From Sedimenticola sp. (GTDB lineage Bacteria > Pseudomonadota > Gammaproteobacteria > Chromatiales > Chromatiaceae): a stretch of 64,000 nucleotides of DNA. The notes beneath the pieces are model-generated. The model was given only the letters and a program-made list of their open reading frames with translations. It was not told the DNA's origin and did not search any database. Positions 1-12,453 of this stretch are shown here, one piece after another. The stretch is taken from NCBI GenBank assembly GCA_026984735.1, contig JALSRN010000048.1, forward strand, positions 1 to 64,000. Reading direction: 5' to 3'. A program made the translations under genes and the position numbers. Position 1 is the stretch's first letter. Each line of letters begins with the position of its first letter.

Positions 1-227
1 CCAACCGCTTCATGGGCGGCTCCAAGGAGATCAAGCGCATCTTCAACGCCTTCTTGAAAAAGTGGTGCGACCCGAGGAACCATGCGCTGAAGGTGGCCAA
101 CTTCGAAGAGTTTTCGCAGACCACGGAGGAAATGTTCAAACTGGTGCTCGACCGCATCCAGGACGAGGTGGAGCACCTCTATCCGCTCCTCCGCCAGGTG
201 CGCGGCGACAATCTGCGCGCCGCCTGA
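1..227 (+). CDS. C-terminal fragment of hypothetical protein (truncated at window edge)
   Basis: Open frame from window start to stop at 227; helical C-terminus ...RIQDEVEHLYPLLRQVRGDNLRAA; family uncertain. Confidence 0.5.
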   Translation, partial: NRFMGGSKEIKRIFNAFLKKWCDPRNHALKVANFEEFSQTTEEMFKLVLDRIQDEVEHLYPLLRQVRGDNLRAA

Positions 228-252
228 GCGACAATTCGTCCCGAAGATCTTT

Positions 253-311
253 CGACGCACCCCTCGTCCCGCCCTCTTTCTCCCGTCAGAAGTGGGGCGA
301 GGGGTGCGTCG
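253..311. repeat. Long imperfect inverted repeat/hairpin
   Basis: cgacgcacccctcgtccc (253-270) pairs with gggcgaggggtgcgtcg (295-311), one bulge. Confidence 0.6.
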
Positions 312-407
312 TGGGCGTTTCTTACTCTGGGTTCCTGTTCTTTCCCCCGCGCAAATGTGACAAAGTAGAGCCATTCTTCACAAGCCGGCAAACGGGCCTC
401 GACCGCA

Positions 408-1382
408 ATGGAAAAAATCCAGCCCCAAAAGGTGGACGAGCACACCTGGCTCGTCGACACCGGGCTCAACCGACCGGGCCACACCGCCTGCTACCTCGTG
501 GAAGCAAATGGAGAACTGGCGTTCATCGATTGCGGCGCCTCCACCTCGGTGCCCCGCCTGCTCCATGCGCTGGAGGAGCTGGAGCTGAGGCCGGAACAGG
601 TGCGATACGTTCTCCCCACGCATGTCCATCTGGACCATGCCGGAGGCGCCGGCCGCCTGCTGAGCCACTGCCCCGACGCCACCCTCGCCACCCATCACAA
701 AGGGCTGCCCCATCTGGTGGATCCCGGCAGGCTGCAGGCGGGCGCCATGGCGGTCTACGGCGAAGCCGCCTTCCAGCGCCTCTTCGGCGACTTGGCGCCG
801 GCTCCCGAGTCCCGCTGCCGGTCCCTGGAGGAGGGCGACACCCTCCCCCTGGGCGACACCGCGTTGCAGTTCCTCGACACGCCCGGCCATGCCAACCATC
901 ACGGCTGCTTCTTCGATCCGCGGGGCGCCAACCTCTTCACCGGCGATGCCTTCGGCCTGCGTTACCCCGAGTTGGACGCCGCCGGAAAACCTTTTCTCCT
1001 GGCGACCACCACGCCGGTGGCATTCGAACCGGATGCCTGGAAACGCTCTTTGGAGAAGATGATGGCCTTGAACCCGCACCGCGCCTGTCTCACCCATTTC
1101 GGTCCATTGGAACGGCCGGCCCGTTGGGCGCCCCTCCTGGTCGAGAGTCTGGAGGCGCACGTGGCCATCGCGCTAGCCGAAGAAGCCGATCCCAGGCCGG
1201 GAAGAGAGGCCCGGCTGCAGAGCGCTCTGCGCGATCACTTTCTGAAAACGGCACGCCAGCGGGGGCTGCTGCTCGATGAAGCATCGCTCGACGCCATTCT
1301 GGGAATCGACATCGACCTCAATGCCCAGGGCCTCGACGTATGGCTGGCCCGGCGCGCGAGAAAGCGCGAAAAAAGTTTATAA
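408..1382 (+). CDS. MBL-fold metallo-hydrolase
   Basis: 324 aa; THVHLDHAGG motif, downstream GDAFG and H residues of beta-lactamase fold. Confidence 0.9.
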   Translation: MEKIQPQKVDEHTWLVDTGLNRPGHTACYLVEANGELAFIDCGASTSVPRLLHALEELELRPEQVRYVLPTHVHLDHAGGAGRLLSHCPDATLATHHKGLPHLVDPGRLQAGAMAVYGEAAFQRLFGDLAPAPESRCRSLEEGDTLPLGDTALQFLDTPGHANHHGCFFDPRGANLFTGDAFGLRYPELDAAGKPFLLATTTPVAFEPDAWKRSLEKMMALNPHRACLTHFGPLERPARWAPLLVESLEAHVAIALAEEADPRPGREARLQSALRDHFLKTARQRGLLLDEASLDAILGIDIDLNAQGLDVWLARRARKREKSL

Positions 1383-1417
1383 TGCGCCGCTTACCCGAGA
1401 GTCAGTCCGACCAGAGC

Positions 1418-2476
1418 ATGCAACAGTATCCCACCGACGACCTGCGAATCCGCGCCATCAAAGAGGTGGTGCCGGCGCGTACCCTGCACGAACGCCACCC
1501 CATCACCGAGACGGCGGCGCGCACCGTGTTCGAAGCGCGCCAGCAGATTCACCGCATCCTCCATGGCGAAGACGACCGTCTGCTGGTGGTGATCGGTCCC
1601 TGTTCCATCCACGACCCCGACGCCGCCCTGGAGTATGCGCGACGCCTGCTGGAGCAGAAAGAGCGGCTGGCGGAGGACCTGCTCATCGTCATGCGCGTCT
1701 ATTTCGAGAAGCCGCGCACCACGGTGGGGTGGAAGGGGCTGATCAACGACCCCAACCTGGACGAGTCCTTCGAGATCAACAAGGGACTGGAGCTGGCACG
1801 CAAGCTGTTGCTGGAGATCAACGGCATGGGGTTGCCCACGGGCACCGAATTCCTGGATCTCATTTCCCCCCAATACATCGCCGATCTGATCAGCTGGGGC
1901 GCCATCGGCGCGCGCACCACCGAGAGCCAGGGCCACCGCGAGCTGGCCTCGGGACTCTCCTGTCCGGTGGGCTTCAAGAACGGCACCGACGGCACCATGC
2001 GGGTGGCGGTGGACGCCATGCGCGCCGCCGAGCGGCCCCACGTATTCATGTCGATGACCAAGGAGGGGCGCTCCGCCATCTTCGCCACCACCGGCAATAG
2101 CGACACCCACATCATCCTGCGGGGCGGTCAACGCCCCAACTACGACGCCGAGTCGGTGAACATCGCCGCGGAAGAGATGGAACAAGCCGGACTCACGCCA
2201 CGCCTGATGATCGACTTCAGCCACGCCAACAGCCGCAAACAGCACGAAAAACAGTTGGAAGTGGGGCGCGACGTGGCGGGTCAGATCGCCCGCGGCGACC
2301 TGCGCATCATCGGCGCCATGATCGAAAGCCACCTGGTGGGCGGCCGCCAGGACCTGGTGCCCGGCAAGCCTCTCGTCTATGGACAGAGCATCACCGACGC
2401 CTGCCTGGCCTGGGAAGACAGCGTGCCCTTGCTGGAGCAGCTGGCGGAAGCGGTTCGGGAGCGGCGCGATCAATAG
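1418..2476 (+). CDS. aroG: 3-deoxy-7-phosphoheptulonate synthase (class I DAHP synthase)
   Basis: VIGPCSIHD, RVYFEKPRTTVGWKGLINDP, SHLVGGRQD; start chosen at MQQYPTDDLR inside the longer ORF. Confidence 0.93.
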   Translation: MQQYPTDDLRIRAIKEVVPARTLHERHPITETAARTVFEARQQIHRILHGEDDRLLVVIGPCSIHDPDAALEYARRLLEQKERLAEDLLIVMRVYFEKPRTTVGWKGLINDPNLDESFEINKGLELARKLLLEINGMGLPTGTEFLDLISPQYIADLISWGAIGARTTESQGHRELASGLSCPVGFKNGTDGTMRVAVDAMRAAERPHVFMSMTKEGRSAIFATTGNSDTHIILRGGQRPNYDAESVNIAAEEMEQAGLTPRLMIDFSHANSRKQHEKQLEVGRDVAGQIARGDLRIIGAMIESHLVGGRQDLVPGKPLVYGQSITDACLAWEDSVPLLEQLAEAVRERRDQ

Positions 2477-2503
2477 CAACCCGCCACGCCCGGCGGCGCG
2501 CGG

Positions 2504-2959
2504 TCACATCTCGTCGAAACCCGCCTTGCGGAACCACTCTTTCGCCTTGTCGGCGTCGGCCTCCACGCCGTTGCCCTGCTGATACATCATGGCGAGGGTG
2601 GTCATGGAACCCTGCAATCCCTGTTCCGCCGCCTTCTCGAACCACTCCACCGCCTTGCGCGGATTCTTGTCGGTGCACTCTCCTTCGAGATACATGAAGC
2701 CCAACCCATGCTGGGCCAGCGCATGCCCCGCTTCGGCGGCCGCCTTCATGTACTTGTAAGCCATGAGCGGGTTCTCCACCATCCCCAGCCCGTTCTGGGC
2801 CATGATCGCCACCCGGTACTGCGCTTCGGCCTCCCCCGCCTCGGCAAGCGGTTCCAGCAATTCGGCCGCCTGCACGAAATGTTTGGCCTCGAAGGCGGCG
2901 ATGCCGCTGCCGAGCGCCATTTCACGATCCTGAGCGTCCCGATCTTCGGACATGGTCAC
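2504..2959 (-). CDS. SEL1-like repeat protein
   Basis: 151 aa with repeats A..G...AQ..LGFMYLEG / A.WFEKAAEQG. Confidence 0.85.
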   Translation of the reverse strand: MTMSEDRDAQDREMALGSGIAAFEAKHFVQAAELLEPLAEAGEAEAQYRVAIMAQNGLGMVENPLMAYKYMKAAAEAGHALAQHGLGFMYLEGECTDKNPRKAVEWFEKAAEQGLQGSMTTLAMMYQQGNGVEADADKAKEWFRKAGFDEM

Positions 2960-3085
2960 AACTCCACGGTTCTCTATGGTTCAAACTGAACGCATTGTAG
3001 CCCAGGCCACGAGGAACCATTCACGGGCAGGCGCCAGGGAAAACCCCAATTGCACCCACGGCGCGCAGACCCTAGGCTGAAAGTC

Positions 3086-5074
3086 ATGAAAATCCTGGAA
3101 ACAAAGGGACTTGGCAAAAAGGTGCTGGCGCTCGTCCTGCTTCTTCTCCTGACGCAGGTATCCGCCGCCGGCCCCGACCGCACGCCGGAGCAAAAGCGTT
3201 TCCTGCAAGCGGAGAAGGCGCTGTCCAAGCAACAGTGGCAACGTTTCCGAAAACTGGCCGATTCGCTGCGGGACTACCCCCTCTTTCCCTACCTCGAGTA
3301 TGAAGCCCTGATCCGGCGGCTGGAGAGGGCCTCTTCCGAAGAGGTGCAGGAGTTCCTCCACCGCCACGCCGACACGCCCCTGGCCCAGCGCTTACGCTCC
3401 CGCTGGCTCGACCTCCTCGCCAAGCGCGGTTCCTGGACCCAATATCTCCGTTTCTACGAAAAAAACGACGGCAGCATCACCCGGCAGTGCCACTATCTTC
3501 ACGCCCTCCTGCAGACGGGCCGAAAAAAGCAGGCGTTCTCTGGAGCGAAACGGCTTTGGCTGCACGGCCGTTCCAGGCCCAAAGCTTGCGATGCGGTATT
3601 CCGCGCCTGGCGCAAATCGGGCGGGATCAGCGTCGCGCTGGTGTGGGAGCGGATCGACCGCGCCATGCGCTTGGGTGAAACGCGCCTGGTCCGCTATCTG
3701 AAAAAACTGCTGCCGAAAAAGGATCACGGCTGGATCGACCTGTGGCTGCAGATTCGCCACCAGCCACAGCTGGCCCTTGCATCTGAACGATTGAAGCAGG
3801 CGCACCCTTTCCGCGACCGCCTGCTCGCCTATGCGGTGATCCGCCAAGCTAGGCGCGATCCGCTGGAGGCGCTGGCCTTGTGGGAGCGGCTGAAAAAGCG
3901 TTACACCTTCGACGAAACAGCCACGCGGCGGGTCGTGCGCGCGCTCGTGCGGAGGCTCCTGCGTGAAGAGGATCCCGCCGCTTGGCGCTTTTTCGAGCAG
4001 CTCCACAACGGCGACGCCGGCCTTCAAGAGACGAGGATCCTCGCGGCGCTCTATCGAGGTCGTTGGGAAGAGGCGTGCGCCTGGATCACCCAACTCCCCC
4101 AAGCCGAACGGAACACCGAGCGATGGCGCTACTGGAGAGCGCGCAGCCTGGAGCAGTTGGGCAAGCGCAAGGAAGCGGAAACGATCTACCGCCGCCTGGC
4201 CGCCGAGCGCAGCTTCTACGGCTTTCTCGCCGCGGACCACGTGGGAGTTCCCTACAATCTGGCCCACGCGCCCGCGCCGGTGGGCGAAACGCTCATGCAA
4301 AAAGTGGCCCGCAAGCCCGCCATCGTTCGTGCCCGCGAACTGATCGCATTGGAACGCTGGAGCGACGCCCGCCGGGAGTGGCGCTTCGCCACCGCCCGGA
4401 TGTCGAAAGCGGAAATCATGGCCGCCGCCAAGCTTGCCCAGTCGTGGGGATGGAACGACCAGGCGATCTTCACTCTGGCGCGCACCGGCTACTGGGACGA
4501 TCTGGAGTTACGTTTCCCCTTGGTTCACCGGGAAACGGTGGAGCGGCAGGCGCAAGAACGGGACCTCGACGTCTCCTGGGTGTTCGGCGTGATCCGCCAG
4601 GAGAGCGCTTTCAACGCCACCGTCCGCTCCCGCGCCGGCGCCATCGGGCTGATGCAGTTGATGCCGGCCACCGCCCGCTACGTAGCGAGAAAGCTGCTCG
4701 GCCTGCACCGTTCGCCCAGCCGCCATGACCTCGTTCAGCCGAAAGTGAACATCCGTCTGGGAACCACCTATCTCTCGGACGTGCTGGGCCAGTTGGAACA
4801 AAATCCGGTGTTGGCGACCGCTGCTTACAACGCCGGCCCCCACCATGTCTCACGTTGGCTGCCGGACCATTCGCTCGATGCCGATTTGTGGATCGAGCTC
4901 ATCCCTTTCGCCGAAACCCGCAACTATGTGAAGCGGGTCTTCACCTACGCGGTGATCTACGACCGCCGGCGCAATAAAGAGATCACTCGACTTTCCCAAC
5001 GGCTGCGGCCAATTGCCGGTTCCAGCCCCCAGCGCACTGCCCAGCAGCAACACAACCGTCAGGCGACGCTGTAG
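3086..5074 (+). CDS. slt: Soluble lytic murein transglycosylase
   Basis: Signal peptide, long helical N-domain, C-terminal VIRQESAFN...AGAIGLMQLMPATA...AAYNAGP SLT motifs. Confidence 0.93.
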   Translation: MKILETKGLGKKVLALVLLLLLTQVSAAGPDRTPEQKRFLQAEKALSKQQWQRFRKLADSLRDYPLFPYLEYEALIRRLERASSEEVQEFLHRHADTPLAQRLRSRWLDLLAKRGSWTQYLRFYEKNDGSITRQCHYLHALLQTGRKKQAFSGAKRLWLHGRSRPKACDAVFRAWRKSGGISVALVWERIDRAMRLGETRLVRYLKKLLPKKDHGWIDLWLQIRHQPQLALASERLKQAHPFRDRLLAYAVIRQARRDPLEALALWERLKKRYTFDETATRRVVRALVRRLLREEDPAAWRFFEQLHNGDAGLQETRILAALYRGRWEEACAWITQLPQAERNTERWRYWRARSLEQLGKRKEAETIYRRLAAERSFYGFLAADHVGVPYNLAHAPAPVGETLMQKVARKPAIVRARELIALERWSDARREWRFATARMSKAEIMAAAKLAQSWGWNDQAIFTLARTGYWDDLELRFPLVHRETVERQAQERDLDVSWVFGVIRQESAFNATVRSRAGAIGLMQLMPATARYVARKLLGLHRSPSRHDLVQPKVNIRLGTTYLSDVLGQLEQNPVLATAAYNAGPHHVSRWLPDHSLDADLWIELIPFAETRNYVKRVFTYAVIYDRRRNKEITRLSQRLRPIAGSSPQRTAQQQHNRQATL

Positions 5075-5265
5075 CCCGATTGCAACAGAATCCGGGAAAA
5101 AGCGGTTCACATGGCCGTACACGGCACGGCCAAGGATGCATGACAGCACGCCATTGAAAGTGGGAGCTAAACGGTGAAAATTAAAGCAGTCCGGCACGAT
5201 ATCCAGCTTGCCCCAAACTGACTGGGTCCGGGTGATTTCGAGGGGACCCAATCCCCAGGCGGTTC

Positions 5266-5676
5266 TCAGGCCACACCCACCTCTGGTTCGGGCAACTCAC
5301 CGCTTTCCATGCGGCGCCGGAGAAACGCCTCGATGCGCTGCTGCTTCAGACTCTCCTGCGGATCGAATTCGCAATCGAAACGAAAGCTGTCCTGGGCGAA
5401 ACGGCGGCAGAACACCAAGCGGCAGAGAATCTCCACTGGCTTCTGCAGGCCGGGAAGGGGAAACTTCATCCACACGCGGACCCCGTGAAGAGCGCCGGGC
5501 GCACGCCGTCCAGAGGGCATAAGGCGCATGCTGATCTCCTGCCCGCAGCGGAAACGGAGACCATCTTCAGAGAGCTCCTCCACCAGGACACGGGCGTTCT
5601 CTTCGCCCACGCGCTGGACCTCTCCCCACAAAGCGGTCTCCATGCGGATTCTACGGCTGTTGCGGAGTGATTTCAT
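5266..5676 (-). CDS. PilZ domain protein
   Basis: 136 aa, RNSRRIRME...LSEDGLRFRC motif pattern of PilZ. Confidence 0.7.
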   Translation of the reverse strand: MKSLRNSRRIRMETALWGEVQRVGEENARVLVEELSEDGLRFRCGQEISMRLMPSGRRAPGALHGVRVWMKFPLPGLQKPVEILCRLVFCRRFAQDSFRFDCEFDPQESLKQQRIEAFLRRRMESGELPEPEVGVA

Positions 5677-5701
5677 GGCGGATCACCTCGAAAAAGAGAA
5701 A

Positions 5702-8002
5702 TCATCTCTTGCCGGCCAGAAGATGGCGAATTTTCCTGGCCAGCTCCGGGGAAGCCACCACTTCGTAGAAGCGTGCTCCCTTACCCCAATCCGTGGCCAT
5801 CGGCTCCCTGCCATCCCAACTCCAGACCGGCGCCTCTCGTACCACCAGCCACCGGCTCTTACCCAAATCATCGGGGAAACGTCCCAAATGGTAGCGTTCG
5901 CCTTCGATGCCGAAGGCAGATCCGCCCTCCACAACCTTCAGCGCCATCTCCTGCCGGAGGCGGGTGAAAGCGGCTTCGTCCAGTTCAATTCCGTTTACAT
6001 TGTAGCGGCGCAGTTGCGCCCTCTCTGAGACAGGGTTAGCAGTTTCCCGCACCAGAACCTCTGCGACGCCCCATTCGACGGATTCTCCGCCAGGCAGCAG
6101 CTTCACGCAAGCTGGGGGCAAATCCGAGGAGGAGAGCCGATCCGCCCGGTGGATGGCAGGCGAAATGGTGATGCGGCGGCCCTCGTCGAAGAGATAGGTG
6201 GGCGCCTTCTCCTCAAAGGCTACGCCCACCCCCAGTTCCAGCTCCGGCAGGCCCTGAACGCGGTTCTCCCGATTGCGACCGGCCACCAATGTAATGAGCT
6301 CCTGGGCCAGGCCACAGGCGCGCGCCACCAGCAAGCCGTCACCATCATCCTTGTCGGCGATCATGAGAATGGCCGCGTCGCCCTCGAGAAACACCTTTTC
6401 CGCACTGAATACCTTGATCAAGGTATTCAAAGGTTCGAAAAGATTCTGAGTGAAATAGGTGGCAGGGTTGATGCCCACCCGCTCCATGTCGGCGATCAGC
6501 CGAGTGGAACCGCGCAGATCAGCCTTGACGATCACATGCGCCCCACTCCTCCCCTCTGCAACCGCCCCCGGCGTGAAGTCCTGGAGCAAGCCGTTGGTGC
6601 GGGACAGCCGTATCTCTTCTTCCGCTTCGAGCAACCGGAAGTCGTTCATGGCGTGATAGGCCTCCCACGCCAGCTTCAGATCCCGCCGCAGTTCTGCATA
6701 GCCCTCCAGCGCTTGGAGCAACCATCGCCTGCGCCGGGAGGGCGACGCTTGGCGAAGCTCTTTGCGGGCATCCGAAAGGAGGGCCTGATACGCTGCCAAG
6801 TTGGGAATCTCCTCCAGCTTTTCCAAGGCCACTGCCAGTTCCTGCCGGCTGCGCCGTCCCAGGAGATAATCGAGGATCAAGGAAGGACTTCCCCGCCGCC
6901 CCAGATTGGGATAGATCTTGCGCAGGCGAATGCTGGCCAGCAACGGCTCAAGTAATGCCTCCTGATCGAGATTGCGCTCCACCTCTTCGAACAGCGCCTG
7001 CTGGAAGGCCGGCCAGCGAGAATGCCGCCAGGGGCCGACTCCTTTGCCCTTGCGATCGCCCCCCAGCAACCGTACCAGATTCACGGGCTTGTCCAGCCAA
7101 CAGAGACGTCCGCCGCGAAACTCCTCTTCCAGCAGAACACGCCGCAGACACGCCTCCACCTGAGCGTATCCCGCCAGTTCCCCCATGTCCCGCCGAAGCG
7201 GCAGAGATTTGAGCGCAGTGGCGTCCAACGGCGGCGGCAGATCCACGCAGTGCGACGGCAGCCATTCCCGCAACGGCTCCAATACTGCTCTTTCCATCTC
7301 CCGTAGGCGATCGGCGTCGAGCAGGACCAGGGGGTAAAGCTCCAAAAAATTCTCTTCGCAACCCAGTTCACCGAGCTGCAGCAGAGGATTGAACAAGAGC
7401 TCTTCCGCCACCGGCCAGGAGAGTGCCAGAATGCTCTTGCGGCGCTTCCGAGCCACTCTGTCCAGGCTGTGAAGAATGGCGAGTACGTCGCGGGCAGCCA
7501 AGTACCGGAGGCGCGAACGGCAACGGCGAAACTGGTGCATCCGCTCGGCACGCGAAAGCGCGTCTATACCCACCACAGTGGAGAAGGGGTCCTCTTCGCC
7601 TTCGCTCCATGCCGTAATCTGCCGATCCAGTTCCAGAAGGATTCTTTTGACCACGGCCAAGTGGAAGAGTTGGAATAGATCCCGACGCACAAGGCGGCGC
7701 GCGCGTTGAGCCGTCGCCATGGCAGCCGTTCCGTAGGCCTGTTGAAACCGGCTCGCCGCCTCCCCCGAATCCAAGACGTTCGCGCCGCCGATCTGTAGCG
7801 TCCGCATCCGCTTGGCCAGGCTCACTCCGACAAGATCGACGATGGCGTCCTCGAGCGCTTCCCCCAGCCAGATGTCGACACGCGCTCCGTCCAATCCCCG
7901 TGGAAACCCCTCCAGCTTGATGGGCTTGCGCCGGGGCACCTTGAGATGCTCCAGGAGAAACCGGGGAGAAGGCCGCCAGTTGGTGATCTCCAGGAGTGAC
8001 AA
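5702..8002 (-). CDS. Large protein with class III adenylate/guanylate cyclase-like domain
   Basis: 766 aa; KADLRGSTRLIADMERVGINPATYFTQNLFEPLNTLIKVFSAEKVFLEGDAAILMI resembles the cyclase core, with both metal-Asp positions apparently present. Confidence 0.65.
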   Translation of the reverse strand: MSLLEITNWRPSPRFLLEHLKVPRRKPIKLEGFPRGLDGARVDIWLGEALEDAIVDLVGVSLAKRMRTLQIGGANVLDSGEAASRFQQAYGTAAMATAQRARRLVRRDLFQLFHLAVVKRILLELDRQITAWSEGEEDPFSTVVGIDALSRAERMHQFRRCRSRLRYLAARDVLAILHSLDRVARKRRKSILALSWPVAEELLFNPLLQLGELGCEENFLELYPLVLLDADRLREMERAVLEPLREWLPSHCVDLPPPLDATALKSLPLRRDMGELAGYAQVEACLRRVLLEEEFRGGRLCWLDKPVNLVRLLGGDRKGKGVGPWRHSRWPAFQQALFEEVERNLDQEALLEPLLASIRLRKIYPNLGRRGSPSLILDYLLGRRSRQELAVALEKLEEIPNLAAYQALLSDARKELRQASPSRRRRWLLQALEGYAELRRDLKLAWEAYHAMNDFRLLEAEEEIRLSRTNGLLQDFTPGAVAEGRSGAHVIVKADLRGSTRLIADMERVGINPATYFTQNLFEPLNTLIKVFSAEKVFLEGDAAILMIADKDDGDGLLVARACGLAQELITLVAGRNRENRVQGLPELELGVGVAFEEKAPTYLFDEGRRITISPAIHRADRLSSSDLPPACVKLLPGGESVEWGVAEVLVRETANPVSERAQLRRYNVNGIELDEAAFTRLRQEMALKVVEGGSAFGIEGERYHLGRFPDDLGKSRWLVVREAPVWSWDGREPMATDWGKGARFYEVVASPELARKIRHLLAGKR

Positions 8003-8012
8003 AGCTTCCTCC

Positions 8013-8441
8013 TCAGACTTGGGCGAGGATTCGATCCTCGGCGTCGAACCGTTCGGCCAGCCGTTCTCCCAAAGCGGAGAGGTGCTGTTCGAGACGAGCG
8101 AGCCCTTGGGCCGGATCGGAAGCCTCGTATCGGTCGTTGAACTCCAGCGCCACCTCGTCCGCTCCCAGGATGCGGGGCTGGAGCTGTCGCAGCGCTTCGC
8201 GGGCGGCGGCGTTCCGCTGGCCCGATTCCAGGATCAGGGGTTGCAGCTCGAACTGCCATAGAGAAGCATAGTCCATGAGCAGCTGACAAAAGCGCTGCAG
8301 CAGCCTGCGGCGCGCTTCAATGGCCGTCTTCTCGTCCATACCCGCCAGGGTGCAGAAAGCCGACAGCAGCTGCCCCCGCTCCTGAAGAAGCTCTTTCACA
8401 ACCGCGTCGAGCCGTGCTTCCGGTGCAGTGATTTCGTTCAC
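8013..8441 (-). CDS. Rsd/AlgQ-like anti-sigma70 family protein
   Basis: 142 aa; LLQRFCQLLMDYASLWQFELQPLI and LSALGERLAERFDAEDRIL align by eye with Rsd/AlgQ. Confidence 0.7.
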   Translation of the reverse strand: MNEITAPEARLDAVVKELLQERGQLLSAFCTLAGMDEKTAIEARRRLLQRFCQLLMDYASLWQFELQPLILESGQRNAAAREALRQLQPRILGADEVALEFNDRYEASDPAQGLARLEQHLSALGERLAERFDAEDRILAQV

Positions 8442-8576
8442 CTGTCACGCCTCACACTAAGGACCTTTCGAACGGGGCCGAGGGGGTTCCGCACCCGCCG
8501 GGGCGAACAAGAAAGCTGCGCCACGTCGCTGTTGGAGCGCTCCCCCGCGGTCGTGTTGGCCTATAATCGCAAGGCG

Positions 8577-9089
8577 ATGCCGACATTGTGCAATAGACTC
8601 TGCCTGATGCTGCTACTCGGCCTTCCCCTCCTGGGCCGGGCTGCCGATCCCGCGCGCGCCGACGCCTTCCTGGACATGATGCGCTCCATGTTGAATCTTT
8701 ACGAGATGATGCAGCTCTACCAAGAGTTCTCCTCCTGGCGGAACCGGGTCCCCTCTGCGCCGCCTCCGTCGGCCTGGATCCCCTCCCCCGATGGTTCAAC
8801 CTTACCACCCTTTTCGCCCCAAGGCATCCGTCAGCTCGACGGCGCCTGGGTCAGCAACACCAAGCTGCTCTTCGCCATCCGCAACGGCCTGGGGCGCATC
8901 TACTGGGCCAAGGACAAATACCGCGATTTCGACATCGAGGTGCTGCCGCCGCGGCTGCGCCTCACCGACCGCAAGACCGGCCAGAGCCAGGAGTTCGAAG
9001 TGGCGCTGCAGGGCGACCGCATGGTGCTGCGCGACAAAGAGGGCCGCCTCGCCCTGTTCAAGCGGCTCCATTTCAACCAGCGGCGCTGA
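8577..9089 (+). CDS. Hypothetical secreted protein
   Basis: Signal peptide MPTLCNRLCLMLLLGLPLLGRAADPARA; start chosen inside longer ORF. Confidence 0.6.
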   Translation: MPTLCNRLCLMLLLGLPLLGRAADPARADAFLDMMRSMLNLYEMMQLYQEFSSWRNRVPSAPPPSAWIPSPDGSTLPPFSPQGIRQLDGAWVSNTKLLFAIRNGLGRIYWAKDKYRDFDIEVLPPRLRLTDRKTGQSQEFEVALQGDRMVLRDKEGRLALFKRLHFNQRR

Positions 9090-9851
9090 CGATCAGGCGC
9101 AGCCCCACCGCCAGGAGCACCAGAGCGAAGAAACGGCGCAACCGCGCCACCGGCAGAGCGTGGGTCAGACGGGCGCCCAGAGGAGCGCAGAGCACGGCGA
9201 AAGGGGCCATCACCGCCACGGCGGGCCAGTGCACATAGCCGTGGACGTCGGCTCCGAAATGGACGAAACCCGCCGCGCCCGCCAAGGCGATGGGCAGTCC
9301 GCAGGCGGCCGAGGTGGCCACCGCTCGGGGCAGCGGCCGGCCGCGCCAGTGGAGATAGGGCACGGTCATGGTGCCGCCGCCGATCCCCACCAGGCCGGAG
9401 ACCAGGCCGATGAGCCACCCCACCGGCAGCAGGCTCCACCAAGCCGCGCCCCCCCGCCCTTCCGCCGGACGAAAACCGCCGGCCATCTGCGCCGACACCG
9501 CCAGCAGAAAAAGGCCGAACACCCCTTTCAGCCAGGAGGTGCTCATCTGCGCGGCCAGCCAGGCGCCGCTCCAGGCGCCGAGCATCAACCCCGGCGCCAA
9601 CCACCCCACCAGCGGCCACTCCACCGCTCCACGGCGGTGGTGGGACCAGAGCGAGGCGATGGAGATGGGAACGATGGCGGCCAGTGAGCTTCCCACCGCG
9701 GTCTGGGCCAAATGGGCGGAATCGAACCCCTGGTACCCGAAAAGCACCAAGAGGGCGGGCACCATCACCAGGCCGCCGCCCACTCCCATGAGCCCGGCAA
9801 GCAGACCGGCCAGCACGCCGGTCGCGGCGTAACCCGCCAGCGAGATCCCCA

Positions 9852-9852
<1 letters not shown>
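9073..9852 (-). CDS. Sulfite exporter TauE/SafE family permease
   Basis: 259 aa polytopic; two GLVSGLVGIGGG/GLLAGLMGVGGG half-repeats; ATG overlaps proB stop. Confidence 0.9.
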
Positions 9853-12052
<2,200 letters not shown>

Positions 12053-12129
12053 TTACCTCTACTCCGTCGGATTGGCGCGGGGTCGGATTGACAAAGCGGA
12101 AACGCCTCCATCGGCGGCGGGTCGATACG

Positions 12130-12162
12130 AAAAAGCCCCGCGGCTTGGCGGGGCTTTCTTGC
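12130..12162 (-). terminator. Rho-independent terminator of rplU-rpmA
   Basis: agccccgc-ggcttg-gcggggct hairpin; T-run on minus strand. Confidence 0.8.
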
Positions 12163-12181
12163 GCCGGTCCGGTGATCCGGA

Positions 12182-12439
<258 letters not shown>

Positions 12440-12453
12440 CTCTATTTACTCCT

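Noticed and set aside
62-1279. 405-aa plus ORF
   Set aside because: Arg/Pro/Gly-rich out-of-frame translation overlapping the clear MBL hydrolase.
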